In this document: positions 10,518-20,021 of the stretch, piece by piece
How positions within the stretch are numbered: position 1 is the first letter of the stretch
Layout: each line of letters starts with the position of its first letter
NCBI GenBank assembly: GCA_002077045.2
Contig: KZ111141.1
Span: forward strand, 361,001-425,000
DNA length: 64,000 nt
Reading direction: 5' to 3'
From: Rachicladosporium sp. CCFEE 5018
Taxonomy: Eukaryota > Ascomycota > Dothideomycetes > Cladosporiales > Cladosporiaceae
Position numbers and translations under genes: made by a program
The notes under the pieces: generated by a model
Told to the model about the DNA's origin: nothing
The model's database searches: none
Seen by the model: only the letters and a program-made list of their open reading frames with translations

Positions 10518-11825
10518 CTATATGATCACAGCAGGTCTCTCGGTCTCTAATTGCTGACTACCGAAGAACTTCTTCGACTCGAGACACCGCTCGCTCTTGC
10601 AGCCTGGGCACCGTAGACCCATCTGCTTTGATGTGGCCATGCCGCTGTCTAGATGAGCCATTGCAATATCTGCCAGCGCGCGGATGAAAACCGGACTGCC
10701 GTTCAGACTCTCAGCTCTCCGCACTCTGCCCTCAGCGCCCAGCTCATTTGCCTCGTGTATGACTTCCTGGTCGATCTCGAAGAGCGTCTCGATGTGGTCT
10801 GACGTGAAGGCAATCGGAATGAGCACAAGATCCTTTTGTCCCTTTTTTACGAAGTTCTTGACTGTGTCGGATGTCTGAGCTCCCAACCACGCCGATGGCC
10901 CAACTTGCGACTGCCAACATAGTCTGTAGGGATTGCTGAAGCCAAGCTTTTGCATCACTGCCCAGACTGTTGCTGCGACTTCAGCTGGGTAAGGGTCGCC
11001 ACGGTTGACGACGCTCATCGGTAAGCTGTGAGCGGAGAACAGCAGGACGACCTTCTCACGCTCTTCCTCCGGGTAGGTCTCGAGTGCTGTCTTGATGTTC
11101 TTTGCGAATGCCTCGACCAGACCCGGGTGGGTCGGCCATCGGTCAATGACACTCCAGCTGATGCTCCCTGCGTCTTGTTTAGGCGGTTGCGTGAGATCCG
11201 TGATGGTCTTCGAGGGTGCCTCCAGCCGCTGCCTCCACTTCCAGAGTTCATTGATTGAGCTGCCGGTTGTACTGCATGAGTACTGAGGATACTGTGTGAA
11301 CGCCACTGCTCTGCCTCCCTTGCCCTTGCCGAACCCATCTTCCAGCAGCCTGTTGTACATCTCCTCCGTCAACGGGTTAGCGTACCGAAACGCCACATAC
11401 GGCAGATGTGGTGCACTCTCTGGCCTCTCAGCATCCAGGATCTTGCACATCTCCGCTGCTTGGTACTCGCTCCACTTCCTGATTGGACTTCCGCCACCAA
11501 TGTCTGCGTATTGCTTCATGATCTTGGGCGTTCGTCGTCGGCTGATCAAAGGGCCAAGGTAGTTTTGAAGCGGTCCGAGAGGGATGAGATCGGCGTCTGC
11601 GAAGAGGCGTGAGAGGAAGCCAGAGACTTCATCTGTCGTGGCAGGGCCGCCCATGTTCATGAAGACCATTGCCGTAGGACCTTGCGAGCCAGTCTTCTGC
11701 TGTGTGATCGTTGGTGTCGCAGCTGGCGTTGCGAATGACCGCCGCCACGCTCGTGAGCTTTGTGTGAGGCATTGTGTGGGAGTCGCTCGTCTGGCCAGCA
11801 GGCGGAAGGGCTGAGATGTGTTCAT
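10518..11825 (-). CDS. HEM15: ferrochelatase, mitochondrial (copy 1)
   Basis: Inserts Fe2+ into protoporphyrin IX, the last step of haem synthesis, at the matrix face of the inner mitochondrial membrane. Single exon, about 435 residues from the Met at 11825; an in-frame ATG eight codons upstream (11849) is possible. The Arg/Ser/Ala-rich first 45 residues look like a mitochondrial presequence. Family blocks seen are MVFMNMGGPATTDEV, AFTQYPQYSCSTTGSS, LLFSAHSLPMSVVNRGDPYP (conserved His of SAHS) and PIAFTSDHIETLFEID. The C-terminus has RCPGCKSERC, cysteines spaced C-x2-C-x4-C. With the Cys of YSCSTTG these match the four [2Fe-2S] ligands of human and fission-yeast ferrochelatase, which budding yeast lacks. 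It shares a short upstream region with KU70. Confidence 0.95.
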   Translation of the reverse strand: MNTSQPFRLLARRATPTQCLTQSSRAWRRSFATPAATPTITQQKTGSQGPTAMVFMNMGGPATTDEVSGFLSRLFADADLIPLGPLQNYLGPLISRRRTPKIMKQYADIGGGSPIRKWSEYQAAEMCKILDAERPESAPHLPYVAFRYANPLTEEMYNRLLEDGFGKGKGGRAVAFTQYPQYSCSTTGSSINELWKWRQRLEAPSKTITDLTQPPKQDAGSISWSVIDRWPTHPGLVEAFAKNIKTALETYPEEEREKVVLLFSAHSLPMSVVNRGDPYPAEVAATVWAVMQKLGFSNPYRLCWQSQVGPSAWLGAQTSDTVKNFVKKGQKDLVLIPIAFTSDHIETLFEIDQEVIHEANELGAEGRVRRAESLNGSPVFIRALADIAMAHLDSGMATSKQMGLRCPGCKSERCLESKKFFGSQQLETERPAVII

Positions 11826-12206
11826 GATTGCTTCCACACCCAGCGGCAAAGTCCAGATGAAGACCGAATGAGATATGACCTGAAATACAGCGTAGTATGT
11901 GAGGCGAATGGGGTGTGTATAATGTGTATATACTCGCCTCCAATCAGCTCCGTGTAATTTACGATGATGATGACAGCTGCAGCGATCTCCCGAGCCGAGG
12001 CAGGTGCCACCTGAGGCAGAACTGGAGCTTCGACATCACGTTCCGACGTATCACTCTCGCGTTGGCAGCCTAGAAGCTCTGCATGAAGTGGCGACCAAAC
12101 ATGGCATGATAAGTGAGCCCAGTCACTCAATGTAGTCGCGCGAGTAGGGGATAGACGACCATCCCAACATCGACGCGCAGCAAATCTGTCCTTCGTGCTC
12201 GACAGC
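11826..12206. promoter_or_regulatory. bidirectional upstream region HEM15 / KU70 (copy 1)
   Basis: About 380 bp separate the two divergent start codons. The half nearest KU70 (about 12030-12180) is almost unchanged in copy 2 (43015-43168), more so than the half nearest HEM15, which suggests KU70 leader or promoter elements. No specific binding site is claimed. Confidence 0.5.
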
Positions 12207-14207
12207 ATGGCCGACTCGGACTACCGCAAGCCGGACGAGGACGACGATGAAGATGACGAGATCGACGAGACTGGCTACAAGACGATCAAGGATGCTGTAC
12301 TTTTCGCCATCGATGCCAGTGCGTCTATGCTCACAAAACCGACCGAGACGGACTCCAAGAAGCCTGACACGGCTCTATCTCCGACTTTAGCAGCACTGAA
12401 ATGCGCCTACGCGCTCATGCAGCAGCGCATTATCAGCAATCCCAGCGACATGATGGGCATCCTGCTCTTCGGCACCGAGAAGAGCCGCTTCCAAGACGGC
12501 GATGGGACCGGACCTGGCCTCCAATACCCGCATTGCTATCTCTTGACTGATCTCGATGTTCCCGCTGCGGCAGACGTCAAGAATTTACGAAACCTAGTCG
12601 AAGACGAAGAAGAAAGTAAGGAGCTCCTGCAAGCCAGCAAGACCGAGGTCAGCATGGCGAATGTGCTCTTCTGCGCGAACCAAATCTTCACCACGAAAGC
12701 ACCCAACTTCTCCTCGAGACGACTCTTCCTGGTGACAGACAACGACTACCCACATGCCAGCAGTCGAGACGCCCGCAACTCTGCAGCTGTGCGAGCCAAG
12801 GATTTGTACGATCTGGGGGTGACCATCGAGCTCTTCCCAATCTCACATCCGGATCGCGGCCACACCTTCGACAGAAGCAAATTCTATAACGACATAATCT
12901 ACTCCAGCACACCAGCGGATCCGGACGCTCCTGCGCCGCTTACAGCCGACATCAAACCAGCTTCGTCCACTGCCAAAGACGGCATAAGTCTACTGCAATC
13001 CCTTCTCACCTCAGTGAACTCCCGCGCCGCCCCTCGTCGAGCACTGGTTAGCAACCTACCCTTCGAGATCGGCCCCGGTCTCAAAATCAGCGTGAGAGCC
13101 TACATTATCCTCAAACGCCAAGAACCCAAACGAACGTCGTACATCTACCTTCCGCCCGACAGCGAGAAAGCTCAGATCGCAATTCACAGCTCCACGCTCG
13201 TCGCCGACGACACAGCACGCACAGTCGAGAAGGTCGAAGTCCGCAAAGCATTCAAGTTCGGCGGCGAGACGATCTCCTTTTCGCAAGAAGAGCTTTCGAA
13301 GATCAAGAACTACGGCGACCCGGTATTGCGCATCATAGGCTTCAAGCCTCAGTCCATGCTGCCAATCTGGGCGAACCTCAAACCCGCCACATTCATCTAC
13401 CCCAGCGAGGAAGAGTACATCGGGTCCACGCGAGTCTTCTCCGCCCTGTATCAGAAGTTGCTCTCAAGTAAGAAAATGGGCTTAGCATGGTTCATTCCCC
13501 GCCGCAACGCAGCACCAGTGCTCGCCGCCATCCTCCCGGGCGCCGAACGCATCGATCCAGATGGCGCTCAAACCGTACCAGCAGGTCTCTGGGTCAAGCC
13601 CTTACCATTTGCAGACGATATCCGTCAACCCCCCGAAGTCCACCACGTTCCCGCGCCTGATGAGGTGGTAGACAGTATGCGCACTGTCATACAGCAACTG
13701 CAACTACCGAGAGGAGTGTACGATCCGATGAAATACCCCAATCCAAGCTTGCAGTGGTTCTACCGCATCTTGCAAGCTCTGGCGCTAGAGGAGGATGTGC
13801 CTGAGAAGGCTGTGGATCTTACGTTGCCAAAGTACCGCCAGATTGACAAGCGCGCTGGGCCTTATGTCGTGGAGTGGGGCGAGAAGTTGGACGCCGCGTT
13901 CCTGGCATGGAAACAGCAGAACTCCGCTGGGCAGAAAGTGACCTCCACGGGCGCTACGAAACGCGCTGCGAAGCCTGCCGCTCAGACTGCGGGCAAGAAG
14001 ATCAAAGCCGAGGATGGAGGAGATGGGGACGGGATGTCAGAGGCAGATCTCAGGGCTGCGTATCAGAAGGATGCATTGGGAAAGCTGACGAACAAGGATC
14101 TGAAGGGCTTCTTGACTGGGAAGGGTCTGGGTAAGGGGGTGGCGAAGAAGGGCGATCTCGTCGATGCGGTGACGAGGTATTTTGAGACGAAGATGGAGAT
14201 CGGGTAA
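12207..14207 (+). CDS. KU70: Ku70 DNA end-binding protein (copy 1)
   Basis: Subunit of the Ku70/Ku80 ring that binds DNA double-strand ends and starts non-homologous end joining, and also acts at telomeres; nuclear. Single exon, 666 residues from MADSDYRKPDE at 12207. A very acidic N-terminal tail is followed by the alpha/beta (vWA-like) domain with DAVLFAIDASASM and RRLFLVTDND. The Ku core beta-barrel contains FKFGGETISFSQEEL and GDPVLRIIGFKP, with the arm KYPNPSLQWFYRILQALALEED. The C-terminal SAP DNA-binding motif lies at about residues 620-665 (LTNKDLKGFLTGKGLGKG). It is divergent from HEM15. Copy 2 at 43194-45200 is also intact. Confidence 0.95.
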   Translation: MADSDYRKPDEDDDEDDEIDETGYKTIKDAVLFAIDASASMLTKPTETDSKKPDTALSPTLAALKCAYALMQQRIISNPSDMMGILLFGTEKSRFQDGDGTGPGLQYPHCYLLTDLDVPAAADVKNLRNLVEDEEESKELLQASKTEVSMANVLFCANQIFTTKAPNFSSRRLFLVTDNDYPHASSRDARNSAAVRAKDLYDLGVTIELFPISHPDRGHTFDRSKFYNDIIYSSTPADPDAPAPLTADIKPASSTAKDGISLLQSLLTSVNSRAAPRRALVSNLPFEIGPGLKISVRAYIILKRQEPKRTSYIYLPPDSEKAQIAIHSSTLVADDTARTVEKVEVRKAFKFGGETISFSQEELSKIKNYGDPVLRIIGFKPQSMLPIWANLKPATFIYPSEEEYIGSTRVFSALYQKLLSSKKMGLAWFIPRRNAAPVLAAILPGAERIDPDGAQTVPAGLWVKPLPFADDIRQPPEVHHVPAPDEVVDSMRTVIQQLQLPRGVYDPMKYPNPSLQWFYRILQALALEEDVPEKAVDLTLPKYRQIDKRAGPYVVEWGEKLDAAFLAWKQQNSAGQKVTSTGATKRAAKPAAQTAGKKIKAEDGGDGDGMSEADLRAAYQKDALGKLTNKDLKGFLTGKGLGKGVAKKGDLVDAVTRYFETKMEIG

Positions 14208-14430
14208 GCACAGGCTCAAGAGGCTTGAGCGACGAAAACCATGTTATTAGCCAGGCGTTGGGGATAATTTGACGCTCCGTGGGAAACGCGTAAGTGAGCC
14301 TGGTTTGGACGCGTTTATACAGTGCATGCGTTCCCATGTCATGCATCGAAAGGGTATATTACACGTCGCACACCGAACGCCAGGCTTGACCACCAAGCAT
14401 TTCATGATCTATCTCATATCCGTCCCCTTC

Positions 14431-15828
14431 TCATTCCTCAACGCAAAGATGTCTCGGTTTCGCCGGAATCTCCCACTGCACCTCCTCCATAATCGCGAAC
14501 CCCTCAAACGGCACGCCCCTGAAGCGACCTTTGCCTCTTCGCTTCCCAGTGGCGTCCACCAAACCGCCTTCATCTTCTGCTCCAATCTCTTCCCTCCACG
14601 GATTGACCTCGAAACCCTGCACTGATGCCCACCCGCGTATAAGAGCTCGCCAATAGCACGCCTCCGCTGCAGGCGTGAGGTACCGTTCCCGAAACACGCG
14701 ACGACTGTTATCCGCAATCCGCTTGGCTTACATGATCGTCTCCGGCGCAGCGAGGACTTCCGCCATGATTTTAGGCAAATCCGAAAAATCCCTCTTTGTC
14801 CTAACATAATTCTGCCCTCCCCCGTCGTGCTGGAGCAGATGATGAAAATGCTCCACCCACTTCAACGGATGGCTCAACAGCACCGAATGGCAATTCAGCA
14901 GAAACTTCAGCCGCCCACTATACGTGTTCCCTTCGGTTTGAGCCAGGAACATGTACCCGCAGTGCTGCTCCATGCTGAGCAGTTTCGCCGCGATGTCAGT
15001 CGCGTTATGCCATTCCATGACCTGCACGTCCGCCCAGGGTTTATTCTTCGAGGCTTTTACCAAGCCCTCCCGGACGTCTGCGGAGCCGAGCCCTCCTATG
15101 GCGCCCCGCCAGACGAGCTGCTGCCGCTTGTCGATGAAGTATTCTTCGTTGACGGCTAGCACGGATTGAAGCTCGGAGTAGCTGCGGATGCCGACATCAG
15201 GCCAGCCCCAGAAGCCGAAGTCGGGGATTAGGAAGATGGACTCTTGGTGCGGGAGGCGGGTGTAGGTCCAGGTCGTGTGGTTGTCGTCTGGACCTCGCAA
15301 GGCGGCGTCGTGGGTCACGAAGGTGAATTCTATGTCTGGGAGAGGGTCGGGGTAGGCACTGATAGCGCGGTGGAGGCTGTGTAGTGTTCCCAGGGCGCGG
15401 GGGCGGTGGTTGTGATCCCATACTCCTGCTGCGTTGATTACGTAGAGTTGGTTGTCATGGATCATGGCGCGGACTATGCCGTCGCCGCGCCAGCCTACGT
15501 CGAGCTCATCTATGGTTATGTTGCCAATCTTCTTGCGGTGGGCTACCGCGCGGTCGATCTCGACGTATAAGTCTGGAAAGGCTTCGGTACATTGGTCTTC
15601 GCTCAGGCCGTAGTTGCGCGCGTCGCGGGGATAGGTCCATGGGGAATGAGGGCGGGGCTTGTGGTGGTCTATGGGGGGGTGCGCTGGTCGTGCGATGGAT
15701 GGATCTGCATCCAATGGGTCAAGCGCCTGGACATAGTGCGATTTGCTGGTCGCTGTGAAGGCTATGAGCAGTACTGTCGTGATTGCGCCGAAGATCAGGC
15801 TGTACAGTGTGAGCGTCCGCATGGCCAC
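14431..15828 (-). pseudogene. CAP10-type glycosyltransferase with premature stop (copy 1)
   Basis: Golgi-type glycosyltransferase related to cryptococcal CAP10 and fungal xylosyl/glucosyl transferases. The N-terminal signal anchor (TLTLYSLIFGAITTVLLIAF) precedes a luminal domain with RDARNYGLSEDQC, QLVWRGAIGG, YSGRLKFLLNCHSVLLSHPL and NYVRTKRDFSDLPKIMAEVL. In copy 1 the frame is stopped by TAA at 14728-14730, after 366 codons. The same frame then stays open to 14431 and still encodes the C-terminal 99 residues found in copy 2. At this point copy 2 reads ACG CAG where copy 1 reads ATG TAA, two changes in the stop codon alone. Either the gene is newly inactivated, or a shortened 366-residue enzyme is made. 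A splice origin is unlikely: the GTAAGC here has no acceptor at a normal distance. Confidence 0.8.
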
Positions 15829-16510
15829 TCCTTGCGTTGTGTTACCGCGCAGCTGGGCCAGGCATTGGCGTCGTGATGTTGCTGAACGAGCAGTCCATCA
15901 TTATTGAACTCTCTGCCCGCTCAAAGCAGTGGCTCACTCAGGGCCGCGATCATGCTGCACTATATCGCGGCAGTACATATGTACTGCGCTGTCCCTTATC
16001 GGCTGTGGCACGAATTCAAGGCAGTTGGCAGCTATGGCCCGTACGCTGACAGCGGCTCCCGCCATGTGGCGTTTGCTGAGAAGGAGCATCGGGCCGGAAG
16101 TATTACCAGGGGTCGACATCGTTGCCAGAACAAGGGACGCCTTACAGTCAGATCGATTGTGTTGAAGATGTTGTTGAAAGCATTGTTGTGGATGGAGCCC
16201 AATGAGATAGTATATATTTTGTATGCAGGGTCGCGACTCGTCGGTAGTTTCATACAGTAAGGTTTTGAAATAAGGTTACCGGCACATCGTCTCATACATA
16301 TGAGCGCTTGAGGTTCGACCCAATGAGAGGTTCGATTGTATGTATCAGATGCTACACAATCCTGTCGATACTCTCCGACCGCTGTGGTCTGATGCCTACG
16401 CCTTATGCAGCCATTCTTTACTCGTCCACCGTGCACAATAGCCCCAGGCAAGGCACATATCGTACCGACCTTGTCAGGTCTTGAATGACCCTCTTGATGC
16501 GGCTACCTGC
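15829..16510. other. intergenic, copy 1
   Basis: About 680 bp between the CAP10 start and the 3' end of the first 2EXR-like gene. It is alignable with copy 2 (46826-47500) with many substitutions and small indels. The small frames here are not conserved as proteins, so no gene is called. Confidence 0.5.
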
Positions 16511-17659
16511 CTACTTCACCAGCACAACATGGCCCCTCGTATCATCGCAAGCATGCCCGCACACGCCCTTCGCCCTTTCAACCACCTCCACCACTCCTCC
16601 CCATCGGAATCCGTGAGTCTGCCTGATATTTCTCGTAGCCCGCTCCAAGCCCTCAAAGTGTAGCTTTTGCCCGCGTATCCATCTCCCACGTGGCGGATTA
16701 GTACTGCAGCAGATGATAAGCTTTGACACCTTCGCCACCACATCGGGCCCACGCCGGTTCAGCCATCTTGCGAGCGGGCCGAGAAGAGAGACCGTGCGAT
16801 CTGGCCCGTTGGGTACACGAAACACGTACTGATCCTTGGACCAAGTGATGTCGAAACTTTCGGCACGGGTCTCGTGGCTAAGCATTGTCGGAGCATTGCG
16901 GCTCAGACGTCTCTTGTCGTGAAGGACGTCGGCGATATCGATGGGGACGTTGTCTGAGGTTACAAAGGTCAGTCCATTGTGTGCGAGATCATTGTCGATA
17001 ATGGAAACGCTCGGTGACGTACTTAGAGGCATATGCTGCTCCCAGATCATGCAACGAAGCTCAGGTGGGAGGTCCATGATGCGGAAGGGGACATGCTTGA
17101 TCTGTGAGGTATGTCAGCGGCCCTGCGCTACGCCACTACGATGTCAAAACACCAACCTCTCTCTTATACTCCTTGACCGACAAGTCATAGTACTCCACCC
17201 TCCTCATCTTCTGCTCCCAAAACATCACCTGCTGCTCTTGAGACGACAAACGAGACAGTAAACCCGCAGTCAACACCTGTCCACGATGCTGGCAGAGAAA
17301 ATCGTCGACGGTTTTCTGCGCCTCACACGCAAACCACTGCAGTGCGAGGAACGCATCTCTACCAAGCTTGTTGAACTTCATTCCGGGAACGAGGTCTACA
17401 TCGCCGTATTTTTGGACGCCTTTCAAAGCAAGGCGAATCGATTGATGGTCCGGGACCACAGCGTCGATTGTGCAGCGGAAGGTGTCGATGTGCTGACGGA
17501 CTTGAAGCGCATCGGCTTGGAGTAATCTTCGATATCTTCCGACTTCTCGGAGTTCTGGGAGGCTGCTTTGTGTTGGATAATGAGCTGCCCTTGGTACTCC
17601 TCGGCGTCATGCAATACGTCCATCACCATGAAGGTTCCTGCGAGGGTAAAGGGCGCCAT
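16511..17659 (-). CDS. 2EXR/F-box-like protein A (copy 1)
   Basis: Member of a fungal family of unknown biochemical role with an LPPELRxxIW motif, typical of 2EXR and F-box-like proteins. Exon 3 is 16953-16511, exon 2 17101-17024, and exon 1 ends at 17157. Introns 17156-17102 and 17023-16954 are GT-AG. The first exon contains QKTVDDFLCQHRGQVLTAG; exon 2 starts IKHVPFRIMDLPPELRCMIW. Exon 3 has RLSRNAPTMLSHETRAESF, ICCSTNPPRG and a C-terminal HGFRWGGVVE. The start is uncertain: the open frame of exon 1 has no clear ATG, and 17659 is the first Met of an overlapping frame. It lies beside paralogue B, same strand. The first exon resembles copy 2 less than that of B does, while the last exon resembles it more. 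Confidence 0.6.
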
Positions 17660-17953
17660 TGTTCGTTGGCTTTGCGTTGAGTGACAAGAGGTGAAGGTGC
17701 ATTCCGGTTTCCCCTTTATGCTCCAGCTTGTGAGCGCTGAGAAGGATCAGCGAGCTGGTTGATGCGCGTAACATTGAAAGTACGAGATCTCGTACTTTGA
17801 GTGGGCCTCAGGCCGTGATTTGGCAGTGAAGACAAAGCAGTGCAGATCTTCACCAGGGGCTGATACGGTTAGGGGTTGGCGATGGATACTCACGCTGTCT
17901 CAATCTGTGCTCGACCCTCTCGATCGGTCCAAGCGAGTCTTCAATCTCCTGCT

Positions 17954-18972
17954 TTAGTTGAGCACCACATAACCCCTCCCAGTCTGCTTCACAACCTCCA
18001 CATCCGCGTCCTCATCCCAATCAAACCCCCAAGTCACCATAAACCCAGCCATAGCATTGGACAGATCATCCCTATCCATGCGTCTGGCAACTTGCACAGC
18101 GCGACGTCTCGGCGCTCTCGGCTGCTGCACAGAATCATCGTAAGATAACACGATGGAGTGGATGAGCCTCTCGCAGTCAGGTGATAGCCGACCCATAAAG
18201 GTGTGGAGGGCGTGCATGCTCGCGACGACGTGGATCGAGGATGCGTTGTTGATGGCGAAGTGAAAGCTGGAGGCGTGCCAGAACATGAGGCGGGTCTCGG
18301 CGCGGAGTTGCTTGGAGGCGTAGGTGAGGTTAAGGCGGGAGCGGATGGAGGTGTAGTGACGCTTGTCGTGGGCTTTGCGGTGGATGTCGATGTGGGATTT
18401 GTCTGAAAGGTGAAGTGTTAGACAATGGGCTTTGTGGATGTGAGCAAGGTTGGGGAGCGCTTACCGCCGTTCTTGAAGAAGTAACGGTAGATCCTATTAC
18501 GCAGCTCAGCTGGCAGGTCCATGAAGCGGAAGGGGTTGTTCTTGATCTAGAAGCTAGGTCAGCTATCGAGGTGCTTGTAAATGCTTAGAGGGAAGCGTAC
18601 TTCTTGCTTGTATGCCCTGGTCGACAAGTCACGATGCTGCTTCTTCGGCTTTGCCTTCTCCCACGCCAACACCTTCTGCTCTCCGACTGACAGCGTAGCG
18701 ACAATACCTAGAGTCAAGACACGTCCGCGCCACTGATACAGGAAGTCCTCGATTGTCTTCCTTCCACGTGCCTTATACCACTGTAGTGCGAAGGCTACAT
18801 TGGGATCCAGGTCCATGCCTTCGATGGATGGGATTGCATGCGAGCTGCCGTACTTCGAGATCAACTGCAGCGCATCATCGATAGCGAATTGGCGCAAGAC
18901 CATTGTGTCGACGCTTGTCCACTCGAGCTCCTGCAAGGTAACAAAGCCTGGTGGCCACATAGCAGCGTCCAT
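17954..18972 (-). CDS. 2EXR/F-box-like protein B (copy 1)
   Basis: Paralogue of the neighbouring gene A. Three exons are inferred: 18972-18601, 18546-18465 and 18402-17954, with introns 18600-18547 and 18464-18403 in the same positions as in A. Exon 1 has KTIEDFLYQWRGRVLTLG and VLAWEKAKPKKQHRDL; exon 2 begins IKNNPFRFMDLPAELRNRIY, the family motif. Exon 3 encodes RSRLNLTYASKQLRAETRLM and FHFAINNASSIHV and ends VKQTGRGYVVLN; it is unlike exon 3 of A. No function is assigned. The gene is absent as a unit from copy 2, where the only family member combines a B-like exon 1 with an A-like exon 3. Confidence 0.65.
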
Positions 18973-20021
18973 CGTCGATACGCCTTGTGTGGAGTGTCAC
19001 AAAGTGGAAGCAGGATATCATTCCGGTTTTGTGGTCTTCCATCTTAGCGCCGAGACGATCTGCGAGCTGGTGAGTCGACATACTACGGCCTTAGGGCAAA
19101 ATCTCAGGCAGAGACAGGATAGTGAAGTCGAAGTTGTCGACAGCCCCACGACTGCCTACTGCGCACGAGTATGCAGCATGTTCGATGCGAAGAGGGCGGC
19201 TTGATGTCACCAGTTTCGAAAGGCCGCATGTCCTGTGGGATGAGGAATGCTCTTTGCAGTAGTCGTAAGTATCGCCGTGCTACACAACACATCGAGCAAG
19301 ACCTTATCAAGCTCTCGTTACTGCTCTATAGTGTTGTCGAGCGAATATTGTCGTAAACTACTCGTGAGTTGACGATACCTACCTCGCACTCCACTCTGTG
19401 ACGCCCAATGTCTTCGGTGACCGTCACGGTCTTTGAGAGTACTCCTGCCATCTCCACTGACTTCAGATCTCTATACATAGTCAACAGCGAAGATATTTGA
19501 CCACCATTACAAGGTCGTGTCATTCTTTCTGTCAGTCGACCCAACGACATAAATGGCCAGTACTAGCCTTTGTCGGAGTGGAAAGCTTTCAACGTCGCAC
19601 CACGTGAGATAAAACCTGAGACGAGAACGTCCTAGCCGATTCGAGACGCGTTGCCAATGATGTCGAAGCCAGGAGAAGTAAGAAATACGGTGATGAATTG
19701 AAGCGAGAGATGAGTGTATACGCACTCAGACCAGACCGTATTGCACAAGGTCGAGAATCAGTAATGGTGTCGATTCACGATTTACTTTTCGTGTAGACGC
19801 GATCTATGAGACGGTCTCTCAGCGCAGACAAAGATGATGATGTGCAGGTGAAGAAGATTATGCAGCTGAGGAGGTGAAGTCTCACGAGGCCAGATCCGTA
19901 AGATCTACGGTCGGACTTTGGTTGCGATGGCCAATAAATTATTAGCTGTGACTGTCCATGTGCAATGGATCGACGCCACCTCGAACATCTACACGAGTGA
20001 CAGCTTTCCTTGAGCGGCGAG
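18973..20021. other. intergenic upstream of ILV3, copy 1 only
   Basis: About 1.05 kb between the divergent B gene and ILV3. It has no equivalent in copy 2, where the deletion removes it. No gene is supported; it should hold the ILV3 promoter. Confidence 0.5.

Noticed and set aside
14722..14760. GTAAGC at the CAP10 stop read as an intron donor
   Set aside because: Only a 27-nt interval to the next AG fits, which is too short, and copy 2 codes straight through with GCAGGC.
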